Shown in pieces: positions 17,460 to 26,173 of a stretch of DNA of 64,000 bases. Numbering within the stretch: the stretch's first letter is position 1; every line of letters starts with the position of its first letter. Made by a program: the position numbers and the translations under genes. The stretch spans positions 7,870,501 through 7,934,500 of the forward strand of contig NZ_CP109000.1 of the NCBI RefSeq assembly GCF_036226605.1. The letters run 5' to 3'. The notes under the pieces were generated by a model, which saw only the letters and a program-made list of their open reading frames with translations, was not told the origin of the DNA and searched no databases. This stretch comes from Streptomyces sp. NBC_00704. Lineage in GTDB: Bacteria; Actinomycetota; Actinomycetes; Streptomycetales; Streptomycetaceae.

Positions 17460-19052
17460 TCACGTCGTCATGTCCCTCCGCCGCAGTCCCGCCAGGCCGA
17501 TGGCGGACAGGACGAGCGCCGACAGCAGCAGGACCAGCACCGGCCCCCATGCCATCTCGTCGCCGGGCAGTTTCGGCAGGTGGGCGAAGGGCGAGACGTC
17601 CAGGACCGTCGGCGGTGCGTCGAGGGCCGGACCGATCCAGCCGAGAAGGAGGATCGCGGCGGCCACGCCCCAGCCGGCCGGGGCCAGCCGCGGAGCCCAT
17701 CCGTACAGGACGAGCGTCAGGGCGCCGACCGCCCACACCGCGGGCAGCTGCACCAGGCAGGCACCCAGGAGCGGGAGGGTCTGCCTGCCGTAGCCCGCGG
17801 CGAAGCCGAGGCCGGCCAGGAGCATGATGAGGGCCGCGCCGCCGAAGGCGATCGCCAGGTGCCCGGACGCCCAGCGCAGCCGTCCCACCGCGTTCGCCAG
17901 CACGGGTTCCGCGCGGCCGGACGTCTCCTCGCCGTGCAGTCGGAGCACGGACGCGACGACGAAGAGGGACGCGATCAGCCCGAGCATGCCGATCATCGAG
18001 GCGAGGAACGCGTCCGTCAGCCCGGACTGCCCGCCCATCCGCTCGATGATCTCGCGGGCCTTGTCGTTGTCGCCGACCAGGTCGGCGGCGCCCTCGGTCA
18101 GGCCGCCGTAGACGACGCCGGCGAGGAGGAAGCCGACGCTCCAGCCCAGCACCCCGCCCCGCTGGAGCCGCCAGGCCAGGGCGAAGGCGCTGCCGAGCCG
18201 CCCGGTGGGGGAGCCGGGGAGGGTCGGCAGGAAGCTCATGCCGACGTCCCGGCGGCCGGCCAGGCCGTAGGCCAGCGCGCCCTGTGCGAGGATCGCCGCC
18301 GCGAAGAGCCCCAGCACCCACCATCGTTCGTCCGCGAACGCCCGCAGGTTCTCCAGCCAGCCGAGCGGCGAGAGCCAGGTCAGCGGTGACGAACCGTCGG
18401 TCGTGGCCGAGTCGCCGGCCGCCCGCAGGACGAAGGCCGCGCCGAGGGCCGCCGCCGTCAGCCCGCGGGCCAGCCGTGCGCTCTGCGTGAGCTGGGCGGC
18501 GATCGCCGCCGTCGTCGCGAACAGCATGCCCGCCCCGGCCAGTCCGAGGCCGAACGCGGCGGCGCCCGCCGCCCCTCGACTGGCGAGGCCCGCCGCCACC
18601 AGCAGACCGAGGGCGGCGTTGGCGACGGCCGCCGCGAGCAGGGCCGCCGTCAGGGAGGCGCGCCGCCCGACCATCGCGGAGGCGATCAGCTCCTGGCGAC
18701 CGCTCTCCTCCTCGTCGCGGGTGTGCCGGACCACGACCAGCAGGCTCGTCACCGCGGCCAGGGCGGCTGCGAACACGCCGACCCGCCAGGCAGTCAGTGC
18801 GCCGAGCGAGTCGTCGAACACGGGGCCGATCAGGGCGCGGAAGGAGGAGTTGGCGTCCATCTGCCGCAACAGGCCGGCCCGGGCGGCCGGGGTGTCGTAC
18901 AGGCCCTCGAGGCTGGTGGGCATGGACAGCACCATCAGGGTGTTCACGGCGACCCACACCGGGATCAGCAGCCGGTCACGGCGGAGCGCGAAACGCAGCA
19001 GCGGGACGGCGCCGGTGAGTTGGGTGAGCCGGGGTGCGGCCAGGACCGTCAC
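17460..19052 (-). CDS. ABC exporter permease (multidrug/antibiotic type)
   Basis: A protein of 530 residues with about 12 predicted membrane helices in two similar halves. Loops at RHTRDEEESGRQELIASAMVG in the first half and LRLHGEETSGRAEPVLANAVG in the second (key pattern H-x-x-E-E-x-G-R) are typical of actinobacterial polyketide/multidrug exporters. The GTG start overlaps the ATPase stop (GTGA), so expression is coupled. With the ATPase it should export a drug-like compound. The substrate is unknown. Control probably comes from the divergent MarR/GbsR-type gene. Confidence 0.85.
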   Translation of the reverse strand: MTVLAAPRLTQLTGAVPLLRFALRRDRLLIPVWVAVNTLMVLSMPTSLEGLYDTPAARAGLLRQMDANSSFRALIGPVFDDSLGALTAWRVGVFAAALAAVTSLLVVVRHTRDEEESGRQELIASAMVGRRASLTAALLAAAVANAALGLLVAAGLASRGAAGAAAFGLGLAGAGMLFATTAAIAAQLTQSARLARGLTAAALGAAFVLRAAGDSATTDGSSPLTWLSPLGWLENLRAFADERWWVLGLFAAAILAQGALAYGLAGRRDVGMSFLPTLPGSPTGRLGSAFALAWRLQRGGVLGWSVGFLLAGVVYGGLTEGAADLVGDNDKAREIIERMGGQSGLTDAFLASMIGMLGLIASLFVVASVLRLHGEETSGRAEPVLANAVGRLRWASGHLAIAFGGAALIMLLAGLGFAAGYGRQTLPLLGACLVQLPAVWAVGALTLVLYGWAPRLAPAGWGVAAAILLLGWIGPALDAPPTVLDVSPFAHLPKLPGDEMAWGPVLVLLLSALVLSAIGLAGLRRRDMTT

Positions 19053-19942
19053 TGTGCCGTGTCCTGGTAGTGCCGCAGGAACAGTTCCTCCAGCGTCGGA
19101 GGCGTCGACGTGAGCGACCGCACGCCCGACGTGCTCAGCGACCGCAGCACGGCGTCCATCTGGTCGGAGTCGACCTGGAGACGGACCCGGCTGCCCCGCA
19201 CCTCCAGGCTGTGCACGCCCGGCAGGTGCGCCAGCCCGTCGGGGGCGCCGGCCAGTTCGGCGGTCACGCTGGTGCGGGTCAGATGGCGCAGGTCGGCCAG
19301 GGAGCCGGTCTCGACCGTGCGGCCCTTGCGGATGATGCTGACGCGGTCGCACAGTTCCTCGACCTCGCTGAGGATGTGGGAGGACAGCAGGATCGTCCGG
19401 CCCCGGTCGCGTTCCTCCCTCACGCAGCGCTGGAAGACGTCCTCCATCAGGGGGTCCAGGCCGGACGTCGGTTCGTCCAGGATGAGAAGGTCGACGTCCG
19501 AGGCGAACGCGGCGACCAGGGCCACCTTCTGGCGGTTGCCCTTCGAGTAGGTGCGGCCCTTCTTGGTGGGGTCCAGTTCGAAGCGGTCGATCAGCTCGGC
19601 GCGGCGGGCCGCGTCCAGGCCGCCGCCGCGCAGCCGTCCGTACAGGTCGATGACCTCGCCGCCGGAGAGGTTGCGCCACAGGGTCACGTCGCCGGGCACG
19701 TAGGCGATGCGCCGGTGCGCCTCGACCGCGTCCTTCCAAGGGTCGCGGCCGAGGACCCGCCTGGTGCCGGAGTCGGCGCGCAGCAGGCCAAGCAGGACGC
19801 GGATGGCGGTGGACTTGCCGGCGCCGTTGGGGCCGAGGAAGCCGTGCACCTCCCCGGACTCGACCTCCAGGTCGAGCCCGTCGAGCGCGTGGGTGCGGCC
19901 GAAGGACTTGTGCAGTCCCGACACCGTGATGGCCTTCGTCAT
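19049..19942 (-). CDS. ABC exporter ATPase (DrrA type)
   Basis: A protein of 297 residues. It shows Walker A (GPNGAGKST), the signature NLSGGEVIDLYGRL (slightly off the usual L-S-G-G-Q), Walker B (LLILDEPTSGLDP) and the switch His (ILLSSHILSEVEEL). The last 90 residues are the extra C-terminal domain found in drug-export ATPases. It drives the permease encoded by the overlapping downstream gene. Its start faces a MarR/GbsR-type gene across 73 bases. Confidence 0.92.
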   Translation of the reverse strand: MTKAITVSGLHKSFGRTHALDGLDLEVESGEVHGFLGPNGAGKSTAIRVLLGLLRADSGTRRVLGRDPWKDAVEAHRRIAYVPGDVTLWRNLSGGEVIDLYGRLRGGGLDAARRAELIDRFELDPTKKGRTYSKGNRQKVALVAAFASDVDLLILDEPTSGLDPLMEDVFQRCVREERDRGRTILLSSHILSEVEELCDRVSIIRKGRTVETGSLADLRHLTRTSVTAELAGAPDGLAHLPGVHSLEVRGSRVRLQVDSDQMDAVLRSLSTSGVRSLTSTPPTLEELFLRHYQDTAQ

Positions 19943-19963
19943 GACGCCGAACGTACGCGACTT

Positions 19964-19977
19964 TCAGAAATTTGTGA
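19964..19977. promoter_or_regulatory. AT-rich palindrome TCAGAAATTTGTGA between divergent genes
   Basis: An imperfect palindrome (12 of 14 positions symmetric) in the 73-base divergent promoter region of the ABC exporter and the MarR-type gene. Its low G+C stands out from the surroundings. It is a likely operator of the MarR-type protein. Confidence 0.5.
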
Positions 19978-20015
19978 AGTTAAGGAAATGCGTGAACCGT
20001 CGATAAGGTGGGGGC

Positions 20016-20513
20016 ATGACCGAAACAGATGCGGGGGGGCGGGACGAGGAGGCCGTGTCCCGGTTCGTCGAGTCCTTCGCCGCCCAACTCGTCGAGGCGG
20101 GCATGCAGCGCATGCCCGCCCGGGTCTTCGCCGCGCTCCTCTCCTCCGACGAGGGCACGATGACCTCCGCCGAACTCGCCGGACAGCTCAGGATCAGTCC
20201 CGCCGCCGTCTCCGGCGCGGTGCGCTACCTGGCCCAGCAGCACATGGTCTCCCGCGAGCGCGAGCCCGGTTCCCGGCGCGAGCGCTACCGCGTGCACAGC
20301 AACCAGTGGTACGAGGCGCTGACCAACCGCGAGGCCGTGCTGAAGCGGTGGGAGGGGGCGCTGCGCGAGGGCGTCGAGAGCCTCGGCGGCGACACCGCCG
20401 CGGGGCGCCGGATGTCCGAGACCCTCGCCTTCTTCGAGTTCGTCGACACCGAGATCGCCGCCATGATGGAGCGCTGGCGGCAGCACCGCGACCGGGTCTT
20501 CGGAGGCGGCTAG
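20016..20513 (+). CDS. MarR/GbsR-family transcriptional regulator
   Basis: A protein of 165 residues. A winged-helix domain (about 25-105) carries the recognition helix ELAGQLRISPAAVSGAVRYL and the wing REREPGSRRERYRVH. A helical tail (about 105-160) would mediate dimerisation. It is read away from the ABC exporter genes across 73 bases that contain an AT-rich palindrome, the standard layout for a repressor of a drug exporter. The ligand is unknown. Confidence 0.85.
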   Translation: MTETDAGGRDEEAVSRFVESFAAQLVEAGMQRMPARVFAALLSSDEGTMTSAELAGQLRISPAAVSGAVRYLAQQHMVSREREPGSRRERYRVHSNQWYEALTNREAVLKRWEGALREGVESLGGDTAAGRRMSETLAFFEFVDTEIAAMMERWRQHRDRVFGGG

Positions 20514-20534
20514 CGAAGCGCTGTCCCGTAATTC

Positions 20535-20626
20535 ATCTGAGCAACGGGGCGTCGACCGCCAACGGCGCGGCCCTGGACCAGGCGACGTGCACCGCCGGCG
20601 CCAACCAGCGGTGGATGGTCGTCTGA
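20535..20626 (+). pseudogene. ricin-type lectin tail remnant
   Basis: The forward frame reads IHLSNGASTANGAALDQATC and TAGANQRWMVV before a stop. This is the final Q-x-W repeat of a ricin B lectin domain. Nothing belonging to it lies upstream, where the MarR-type gene ends. It is an isolated gene end, and up to 20769 nothing else is recognised. Confidence 0.5.
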
Positions 20627-20769
20627 TGCCTGGGCGACCGCCACCGACGAGGGCTCTGGGTGGGCCGTGCTCCTCGGCCTGCCCGGAGTCGGCACCTGAG
20701 CGATCACCGGGTGCGGGCTGAGCGTCCAGGTACCGGTGGAGGGATGCCGTCATGCTCGCCACGAAGGGA

Positions 20770-21216
20770 TCACGGGCCTGGTCGGAGACCAGCTCGGTCC
20801 GCGCCCGCCTTCGGCTTGACCGCGTACTGGCCGGCCTCGGGCAGCAGGTGCAGGTCCTCGGGCCGGTCGATGGTGGGGATGACCGGGTATCGGGCGGTGG
20901 TCAGGTCCAGCAGGTACTGCTTGCCGGCCATGTCGCCGCGGCCGGACAGGGGGCTGTAGACCCGGATGACGCTAGCCGTGGCCTGCTCGCGGAAGGCGTC
21001 GTACTCCTTCTGACAGTGCAGCACCGGTCCGCTGTTGCGAACCACGACCGCATCGAAGGCGTCCGTCAGCGCGGCGGCGTCCAGCGGGTGGCACAGGGCG
21101 ATGTCGCAGTCGTCACGCAGTCGGGAGGTCAGAAAGATGTCCTCGTCGCAGTAGCGTCGCCCCCGGGCCGGGTAGGCGAGGTCGGTGACGAACAGAACGC
21201 TCCGGCGGTCGGGCAT
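20770..21216 (-). pseudogene. truncated ATP-grasp-like protein
   Basis: The first 148 codons of an ATP-grasp-type protein: VLFVTDLAYPARGRRYCDED, then GDMAGKQYLLDL and YAVKPKAGADRAGL. The Lys of V-K-P-K normally contacts ATP. The frame ends shortly after this motif, before the Mg-binding end of the domain, and no continuation is clear in other frames. It therefore looks 3'-truncated. ATG 21216 is chosen for its GAGGAG at 7 bases over an upstream in-frame start. Function and substrate are unknown. Confidence 0.6.
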
Positions 21217-21322
21217 CGTGCATCTCCTCAAGGCGTGCGAAAAACCCTCGATGTCGTCCATCGCTCGAACTCGGTGTCACGGACAGTCGTCCAGCCGCCT
21301 TCATGGCGGCGGCCCGTCGCGG

Positions 21323-22192
21323 TCAGCTGATGGGGGAGGAGGCCGGCAGGTCCTGGTCGGCGGCCCATGAGGCCAGGATGCGCAGCCGTTCGTGGGTGGG
21401 GGAGCCGGGCCCGGCGGTCCAGACGGTGAGGTGCTGGTCGGGGTCGGTGTTGGCGGTGAGGGTGTCCCAGTCCAGGACGAGTTCGCCGACGACCGGATGG
21501 TTCAGGGTCTTGGTGCCCACGGTGCGGGCGGCGACATGGTGATCACCCCACCAGCGCGCGAACTGCTTGTCCCGCAGGGACAGTTCACCGACCAGCTCGA
21601 TCAGGCGGGGGTCATCGGGATACTTCGCCGCCTCCATGCGCAGTTGGGCGACGGCGATGTGCGCGGAGCTCTCCCAGTCGGCGTACAGAGTGCGCATGGC
21701 GGGATCCGTGAAGATGATCCGCGGGTAGTTGCGGTGCTTTTCCGGGATGCGGGAGAAATCGGTGACCAGGGCGGCGGCCAGCGCGTTCCAGGCCAGGACG
21801 TCTCCGCGCCGGCCCTGCACGACGGCGGGAGTGGCGGTGAGGTCGTCGAGGACCCGCTGCAGCTGTGGCTGGACCTTCTGGCGGCCGCGGCGCCGGGTGC
21901 GGGTCGTGGTCTTGCCCGCCAGCTGGAAGAGGTAGCCGCGCTCGTCGTCGTCCAGATGGAGTACACGGGCGAGGGTATCCAGCACGGGCGCCGACGCCTG
22001 CATGCGGCCCTGTTCGAGGCGGGTGTAGTAGTCGGTGCTGATGCTGGCGAGCTGGGCGACCTCCTCGCGGCGCAGCCCGTCCACCCGGCGGGGCCGTCGC
22101 GTCTCAGGCAGGCCGACCGTGCGCGGGCTCAGCTCGGAGCGGCGCTTCTTGAGGAATTCTCCCAGCTCATTGAGGGGAAGGTCGGCGGTCAT
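21323..22192 (-). CDS. XRE regulator with MmyB-like ligand domain
   Basis: A protein of 289 residues. The helix-turn-helix (about 8-75) shows VDGLRREEVAQLASISTDYY and RLEQGRMQASAPVL. The C-terminal MmyB-like domain (about 105-285) has the signature RNYPRIIFTDPAMRTLYADW (20 residues) and a WWGDHHVA segment; such domains bind a fatty-acid-like ligand. It is divergent from the zinc alcohol dehydrogenase gene, which it probably controls. An in-frame ATG four codons upstream (22204) is an equal start candidate; neither has a good ribosome-binding site. Confidence 0.88.
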   Translation of the reverse strand: MTADLPLNELGEFLKKRRSELSPRTVGLPETRRPRRVDGLRREEVAQLASISTDYYTRLEQGRMQASAPVLDTLARVLHLDDDERGYLFQLAGKTTTRTRRRGRQKVQPQLQRVLDDLTATPAVVQGRRGDVLAWNALAAALVTDFSRIPEKHRNYPRIIFTDPAMRTLYADWESSAHIAVAQLRMEAAKYPDDPRLIELVGELSLRDKQFARWWGDHHVAARTVGTKTLNHPVVGELVLDWDTLTANTDPDQHLTVWTAGPGSPTHERLRILASWAADQDLPASSPIS

Positions 22193-22236
22193 GCTGCCCA
22201 GCATGACACCGATCGCACCTGCGCAAGGGGGGAGAG

Positions 22237-22277
22237 TTTCCTCCCAGGATGTTTCCCTCCCGGGAAGTTTCTCTCCG
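22237..22277. promoter_or_regulatory. three direct repeats of GTTTCnTCCC in the divergent promoter
   Basis: GTTTCCTCCCAGGAT (22237), GTTTCCCTCCCGGGAA (22252) and GTTTCTCTCC (22268) are spaced 15-16 bases apart between the XRE gene and the oxidoreductase cluster. Phased repeats like these could be the binding array of the XRE regulator. Confidence 0.5.
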
Positions 22278-22374
22278 CTTTTCGCGCCTGTCCTCGCGTG
22301 TGAGTCTCGATCGGGAGCAGTCGTTTCCCACCGCGGCTGCGGTCCGCAGACCCCCGTACTGAAGGAAGCACCTC

Positions 22375-23391
22375 ATGCGCGGAGCAGTCATCCACGCCCC
22401 CGGCGACATACGCCTCGAGAACCTCGACGACCCGAAGATCATCGAGCCGACCGACGCGGTGATCCGTACGGTCGCCACCTGTGTGTGCGGCTCGGACCTG
22501 TGGCCGTATCGCGGCCTGGAGCCCGTCGGCGACCCGCACCCGATGGGGCACGAGTACGTGGGCATCGTCGAGGAGGTGGGCAGCGAGGTCGCCGACGTCA
22601 GACCGGGCCAGTTCGTGGTCGGCTCCTTCGCCACCTCGGACAACACCTGCGTCAACTGCCGTAACGGCTGGCAGTCCAGCTGCCTGCACCGGGAGTTCAT
22701 GAGCACCTGCCAGGCCGACTACGTCCGCATCCCCAACGCCCACGGCACCCTCGTCGCCACCGACGAGCACCCGTCCGGTGAGCTGGTGCCCGGCCTGCTC
22801 GCCGTCTCCGACGTGATGGGCACCGGCTGGTACGCCGCCCTCGCCGCCGAGGTGAAGCCCGGCTCGACCGCGGTGGTGGTCGGTGACGGAGCGGTCGGCC
22901 TGTGCGGTGTCATCGCCGCGCGCGAGCTCGGCGCGGAGCGGATCATCGCCATGAGCCGCCACGAGTCCCGGCAGAAGCTCGCCCTGGAGTTCGGCGCGAC
23001 CGACATCGTCAGTGAACGCGGTGAGGACGGCATCGCCCGCGTCAAGGACCTCACCGGCGGCATCGGTGCGGACTCGGTCCTGGAGTGTGTCGGCACCGCC
23101 GAGTCGATGCGGCAGGCCCTGCACTCGACCCGCCCCGGCGGCAACGTCGGTTTCGTCGGCGTCCCGCACGAGGTGGCCGTCGACGGCGAGGAACTGTTCT
23201 TTTCCCATGCCGGGCTGCGCGGCGGCCCCGCCCCCGTGCGCCGCTACCTGCCCGACCTGATCGACCGGGTCCTTTCCGGCCGCATCAACCCGGGCAGGGT
23301 CTTCGACCTCACCCTGCCGCTGGAGCAGGTCGCCGACGGCTACAAGGCGATGGACGAGCGCCGCGCCGTCAAGGCCCTGCTCAAGCCCTGA
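22375..23391 (+). CDS. zinc-dependent alcohol dehydrogenase family protein
   Basis: A protein of 338 residues of the medium-chain dehydrogenase family. Catalytic zinc ligands are Cys in TCVCGSD and His-Glu in MGHEYVG. The Cys cluster NTCVNCRNGWQSSC covers the structural-zinc loop. The Rossmann NAD(P) site is VVGDGAVGLCGV near 170. It oxidises an alcohol or reduces an aldehyde or ketone; the substrate is unknown. It heads a rightward cluster (SDR, cyclophilin-like lipoprotein, MFS exporter, second SDR) and is divergent from the XRE regulator. Confidence 0.9.
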   Translation: MRGAVIHAPGDIRLENLDDPKIIEPTDAVIRTVATCVCGSDLWPYRGLEPVGDPHPMGHEYVGIVEEVGSEVADVRPGQFVVGSFATSDNTCVNCRNGWQSSCLHREFMSTCQADYVRIPNAHGTLVATDEHPSGELVPGLLAVSDVMGTGWYAALAAEVKPGSTAVVVGDGAVGLCGVIAARELGAERIIAMSRHESRQKLALEFGATDIVSERGEDGIARVKDLTGGIGADSVLECVGTAESMRQALHSTRPGGNVGFVGVPHEVAVDGEELFFSHAGLRGGPAPVRRYLPDLIDRVLSGRINPGRVFDLTLPLEQVADGYKAMDERRAVKALLKP

Positions 23392-23469
23392 CCGCAGACG
23401 CACCCGGCGCCGCTCCCAAGCGATGCGGCCCACAGGACCGGCAACCCCCCGCTCACACAAGGACTGACC

Positions 23470-24156
23470 ATGACGACCTTCGCCCTCGTCGGCGCCGGCC
23501 CCGGTCTCGGGCTCGCCACCGCCGGCCGCTTCGGAGCCGCCGGCCACACCGTCGCCCTCATCGCCCGCAACGCGGAGAAGCTGGACGGCCTGACAGCCGA
23601 CCTCGCCCGTGACGGCGTCCAGGCGCGCGGCTACACGGCCGACGTCCTCGACGGCGAGTCCCTGACCGCGGCCCTGCACACAGCTGCGGCCGACCTGGGG
23701 CCCATCGAGGTCCTCCAGTACAGCCCCGTGCCCCGCGCCGACTTCATGACGCCGGTCCTCGATACCAGCGCCGACGACCTGGACGCGCCGCTCGCCTTCT
23801 CCGTCAAGGGCCCGGTCACCGCCGTGAACGCGGTCCTGCCCGGCATGCGCGAACTCGGCCGCGGCACGCTGCTGTTCGTCAACGGCTCCAGTGCCGTACG
23901 ACCGAACCCGAAGGTCGCCGGCACCTCGATCGCCTTCGCCGCCGAGAGCGCCTACGCCCGCATGCTGCACGACACGCTCGCCCCGGAGAACATCCACGCC
24001 GCGCAGCTGATCATCCCCGGAGCGATCCGGCCCGACGCCGAGCACAGCAGCCCCGGCGCGCTGGCCGAGCGCCTGTACGGCCTCCACGCCAAGCGGGACG
24101 GCTTCCGCCACTATGCCGAGCCCCTGCCCCGGCTGACGCGGGGGACGACACCGTGA
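23470..24156 (+). CDS. SDR-family protein lacking the catalytic Lys
   Basis: A protein of 228 residues. The Rossmann start is ALVGAGPGLGLATAGRFGAA and the nucleotide-binding part is normal. The usual active-site Y-x-x-x-K is SAYARMLHDTL here: Tyr is present, but the Lys position holds Leu. This suggests altered chemistry or a binding role. It lies 78 bases after the alcohol dehydrogenase, and its stop overlaps the next start (GTGA). Its redox partner and substrate are unknown. Confidence 0.8.
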   Translation: MTTFALVGAGPGLGLATAGRFGAAGHTVALIARNAEKLDGLTADLARDGVQARGYTADVLDGESLTAALHTAAADLGPIEVLQYSPVPRADFMTPVLDTSADDLDAPLAFSVKGPVTAVNAVLPGMRELGRGTLLFVNGSSAVRPNPKVAGTSIAFAAESAYARMLHDTLAPENIHAAQLIIPGAIRPDAEHSSPGALAERLYGLHAKRDGFRHYAEPLPRLTRGTTP

Positions 24157-24683
24157 ACTCGGCCACCCGCCGCGCCGTCGCCCGTGCCGCCATGGCCACC
24201 GCTGTCCTGCTGGCCGCGGCGGCCTGCGGCGACACCTCGCCTGCCTCCCCGCACAGGACATCCTCCGCGTCCTCCGCCCGGCAGCAGACGCCGACGGCCG
24301 AGGCGCGCACCACGCCCTTCGACAGGAACCCCGCCATGGACATTCGGGTCACCCTCGACGGCCGCCCGGTCGACGCCACCTTGAACGACAGTCCGGCTGC
24401 CCGTGACTTCGCCGAGCGGCTCCCGCTCACCCTGGATCTGGAGGACTTCCACCAGACCGAGCGGATCGCCGACCTGCCACGCAAGCTGACCACCTCGGGC
24501 GCTCCCGAGCCGCGCGCGCCGAAGGCCGGCGACCTGACCTACTACGCGCCCTGGGGCAACCTGGCCCTCTTCTACCGCGACGGCGACTCCGCCAACCCCG
24601 ACCTGCTCATCCTCGGCCACATCGACGCCGACGCCGACCGGCTTGCCGAGGCCGACCGGATCACCATCGAAGCCGCGCCCTGA
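24153..24683 (+). CDS. cyclophilin-like-fold lipoprotein
   Basis: A protein of 176 residues. The signal peptide ends in the lipobox LAAAAC (Cys-25), followed by a Ser/Thr/Pro linker. The domain from about 60 reads MDIRVTLDGRPVDATLNDSP, then LPLTLDLEDFHQTERIADLP, with YYAPWGNLALFYRD near 130. This is the cyclophilin-like fold (not a proven prolyl isomerase) found in many secreted bacterial proteins. The GTG start overlaps the preceding SDR stop. Its exact role is unknown. Confidence 0.8.
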   Translation: MNSATRRAVARAAMATAVLLAAAACGDTSPASPHRTSSASSARQQTPTAEARTTPFDRNPAMDIRVTLDGRPVDATLNDSPAARDFAERLPLTLDLEDFHQTERIADLPRKLTTSGAPEPRAPKAGDLTYYAPWGNLALFYRDGDSANPDLLILGHIDADADRLAEADRITIEAAP

Positions 24684-24845
24684 CCCCCCGTGCGCCCTCG
24701 CGCGAAGGGGGAGGAGATCCTCCCCTTTTCGTCCGGTTCGCTGCATGGGACCGTCGAAGACGTGTACCCGTCGTCCACGGTCCGACGCGACGGTCTCGGC
24801 CGCCACCACGACCCCTCGATGTCCCCGCAAGGAGAGACCCCAGGT

Positions 24846-26102
24846 ATGCCTTCCGCACCCGCGACCACCCCCGGCAGGCTCCCCTTCGTCGTCTGGGTGC
24901 TCGCCGCCGGCACGTTCCTGATGGGCACCACCGAGTTCGTCGTCGCCGGCCTGCTGCCGGAGCTGGCCGGTGACCTCGGAGTCAGCGTCTCCCACGCCGG
25001 CCTGCTGATCACCGCCTTCGCCATCGGCATGATCGTCGGCGCGCCGACCATGGCCATGGTGACCCTGCGCCTTTCCCCGCGCCGGACGCTGATCCTCGCC
25101 CTGTCCGTGTTCTGCCTCGGACACCTGGTCGCCGCCCTCAGCACGTCCTTCACGATCGTCCTCGCCGCCCGCGTCGTCACCGCCCTGGCCACCGGAGCGT
25201 TCTGGTCCGTCGGCTTCGTCGTCGCCACCACCGCCGCGGGATCGCAGAACGCCACTCGCGCCACGGGCGTCATGATCGGCGGCCTGACCCTGGCCAACGT
25301 CGTCGGCGTCCCGGTCGGCTCCTTCGCGGGCCAGTTCGCCGGCTGGCGCGGCCCCTTCTGGGCGCTGGCCGTCCTCTCCGGGCTCGCCGCCCTCTTCATC
25401 GGCCGCTTCATCCCGACCCAGGAACAGCGCGTCGAGGTGTCCCTGCGGGCCGAGGTCCGTGCCCTGCGGCAGGGCCGGCTGTGGCTGGCGCTCGCTGCCG
25501 CGATGCTCATCATGGGCGGTGTCCTGGCGACGTACACCTATGTCACGCCGCTGCTGACCGGCCGCGCGGGCATCCCCGAAGGCGCCGTACCGCTCGTTCT
25601 CATCGCCTTCGGCGTCGGCGCCCTAGGCGGCACCACCACGGGCGGTCACCTGGGCGACCGACGTCCGATGGCCACCACACTCACAGCCGCCGCGGCCACC
25701 GCCCTGGTCTTGCTGCTGATGATCCCGCTGTCCGGCAACCCGGTCGCGGCCACGCTCCTCGTCTTCCTCATGGGCCTGACCGGTTTCACGGTCAACCCGG
25801 TCGTCACCGCGCTGGCCATGCGCTTCGCGGGCGACGCGCCCACCCTCACCTCGGCACTGACCACGTCCGCCTTCAACACCGGTATCGCCGGCGGTTCGAT
25901 GGTCGCCGGCACGGCCCTGGACTCCTCCCTCGGCCTGACCGGCCCGCCCCTGGTCGGCACCGTCATCGCCGCCCTGACCCTCCTCCCGCTGATCGCCCTC
26001 GCCGTCCACGGCTCATCCGGCAGGGACCGGATCGTGGCCCGCAGCAGCGCGCCCGGGCAGACGCGATGCGACGAGGCCGCTCAGTTGCCGTCGCAGCACT
26101 GA
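24846..26102 (+). CDS. MFS exporter, Cmx/CmrA (chloramphenicol-efflux-like) type
   Basis: A protein of 418 residues with 12 predicted membrane helices. The opening WVLAAGTFLMGTTEFVVAGL and the G-x-x-x-G-A-P-T motif (AIGMIVGAPTMAM) mark the DHA1/Cmx-CmrA branch of the major facilitator superfamily. It is a proton-driven exporter of drugs or metabolites. ATG 24846 is taken because AGGAG lies about 13 bases before it; longer in-frame starts have none. It sits 160 bases after the lipoprotein gene. It may export the product or toxic substrate handled by the surrounding oxidoreductases. Confidence 0.87.
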   Translation: MPSAPATTPGRLPFVVWVLAAGTFLMGTTEFVVAGLLPELAGDLGVSVSHAGLLITAFAIGMIVGAPTMAMVTLRLSPRRTLILALSVFCLGHLVAALSTSFTIVLAARVVTALATGAFWSVGFVVATTAAGSQNATRATGVMIGGLTLANVVGVPVGSFAGQFAGWRGPFWALAVLSGLAALFIGRFIPTQEQRVEVSLRAEVRALRQGRLWLALAAAMLIMGGVLATYTYVTPLLTGRAGIPEGAVPLVLIAFGVGALGGTTTGGHLGDRRPMATTLTAAAATALVLLLMIPLSGNPVAATLLVFLMGLTGFTVNPVVTALAMRFAGDAPTLTSALTTSAFNTGIAGGSMVAGTALDSSLGLTGPPLVGTVIAALTLLPLIALAVHGSSGRDRIVARSSAPGQTRCDEAAQLPSQH

Positions 26103-26173
26103 CTCGAAGCCGAATCCAGGCGCCCCTGACATCAGTCGTGCCCACATCCCCCTCATCTGAAGGGACAACACCA

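Noticed and set aside
17245..18957. A 570-codon Arg-rich ORF including the 36-base repeats as a repeat protein
   Set aside because: It is the shadow frame of the ABC permease, and its repeated GDGDSD tail lies in low-complexity intergenic DNA.
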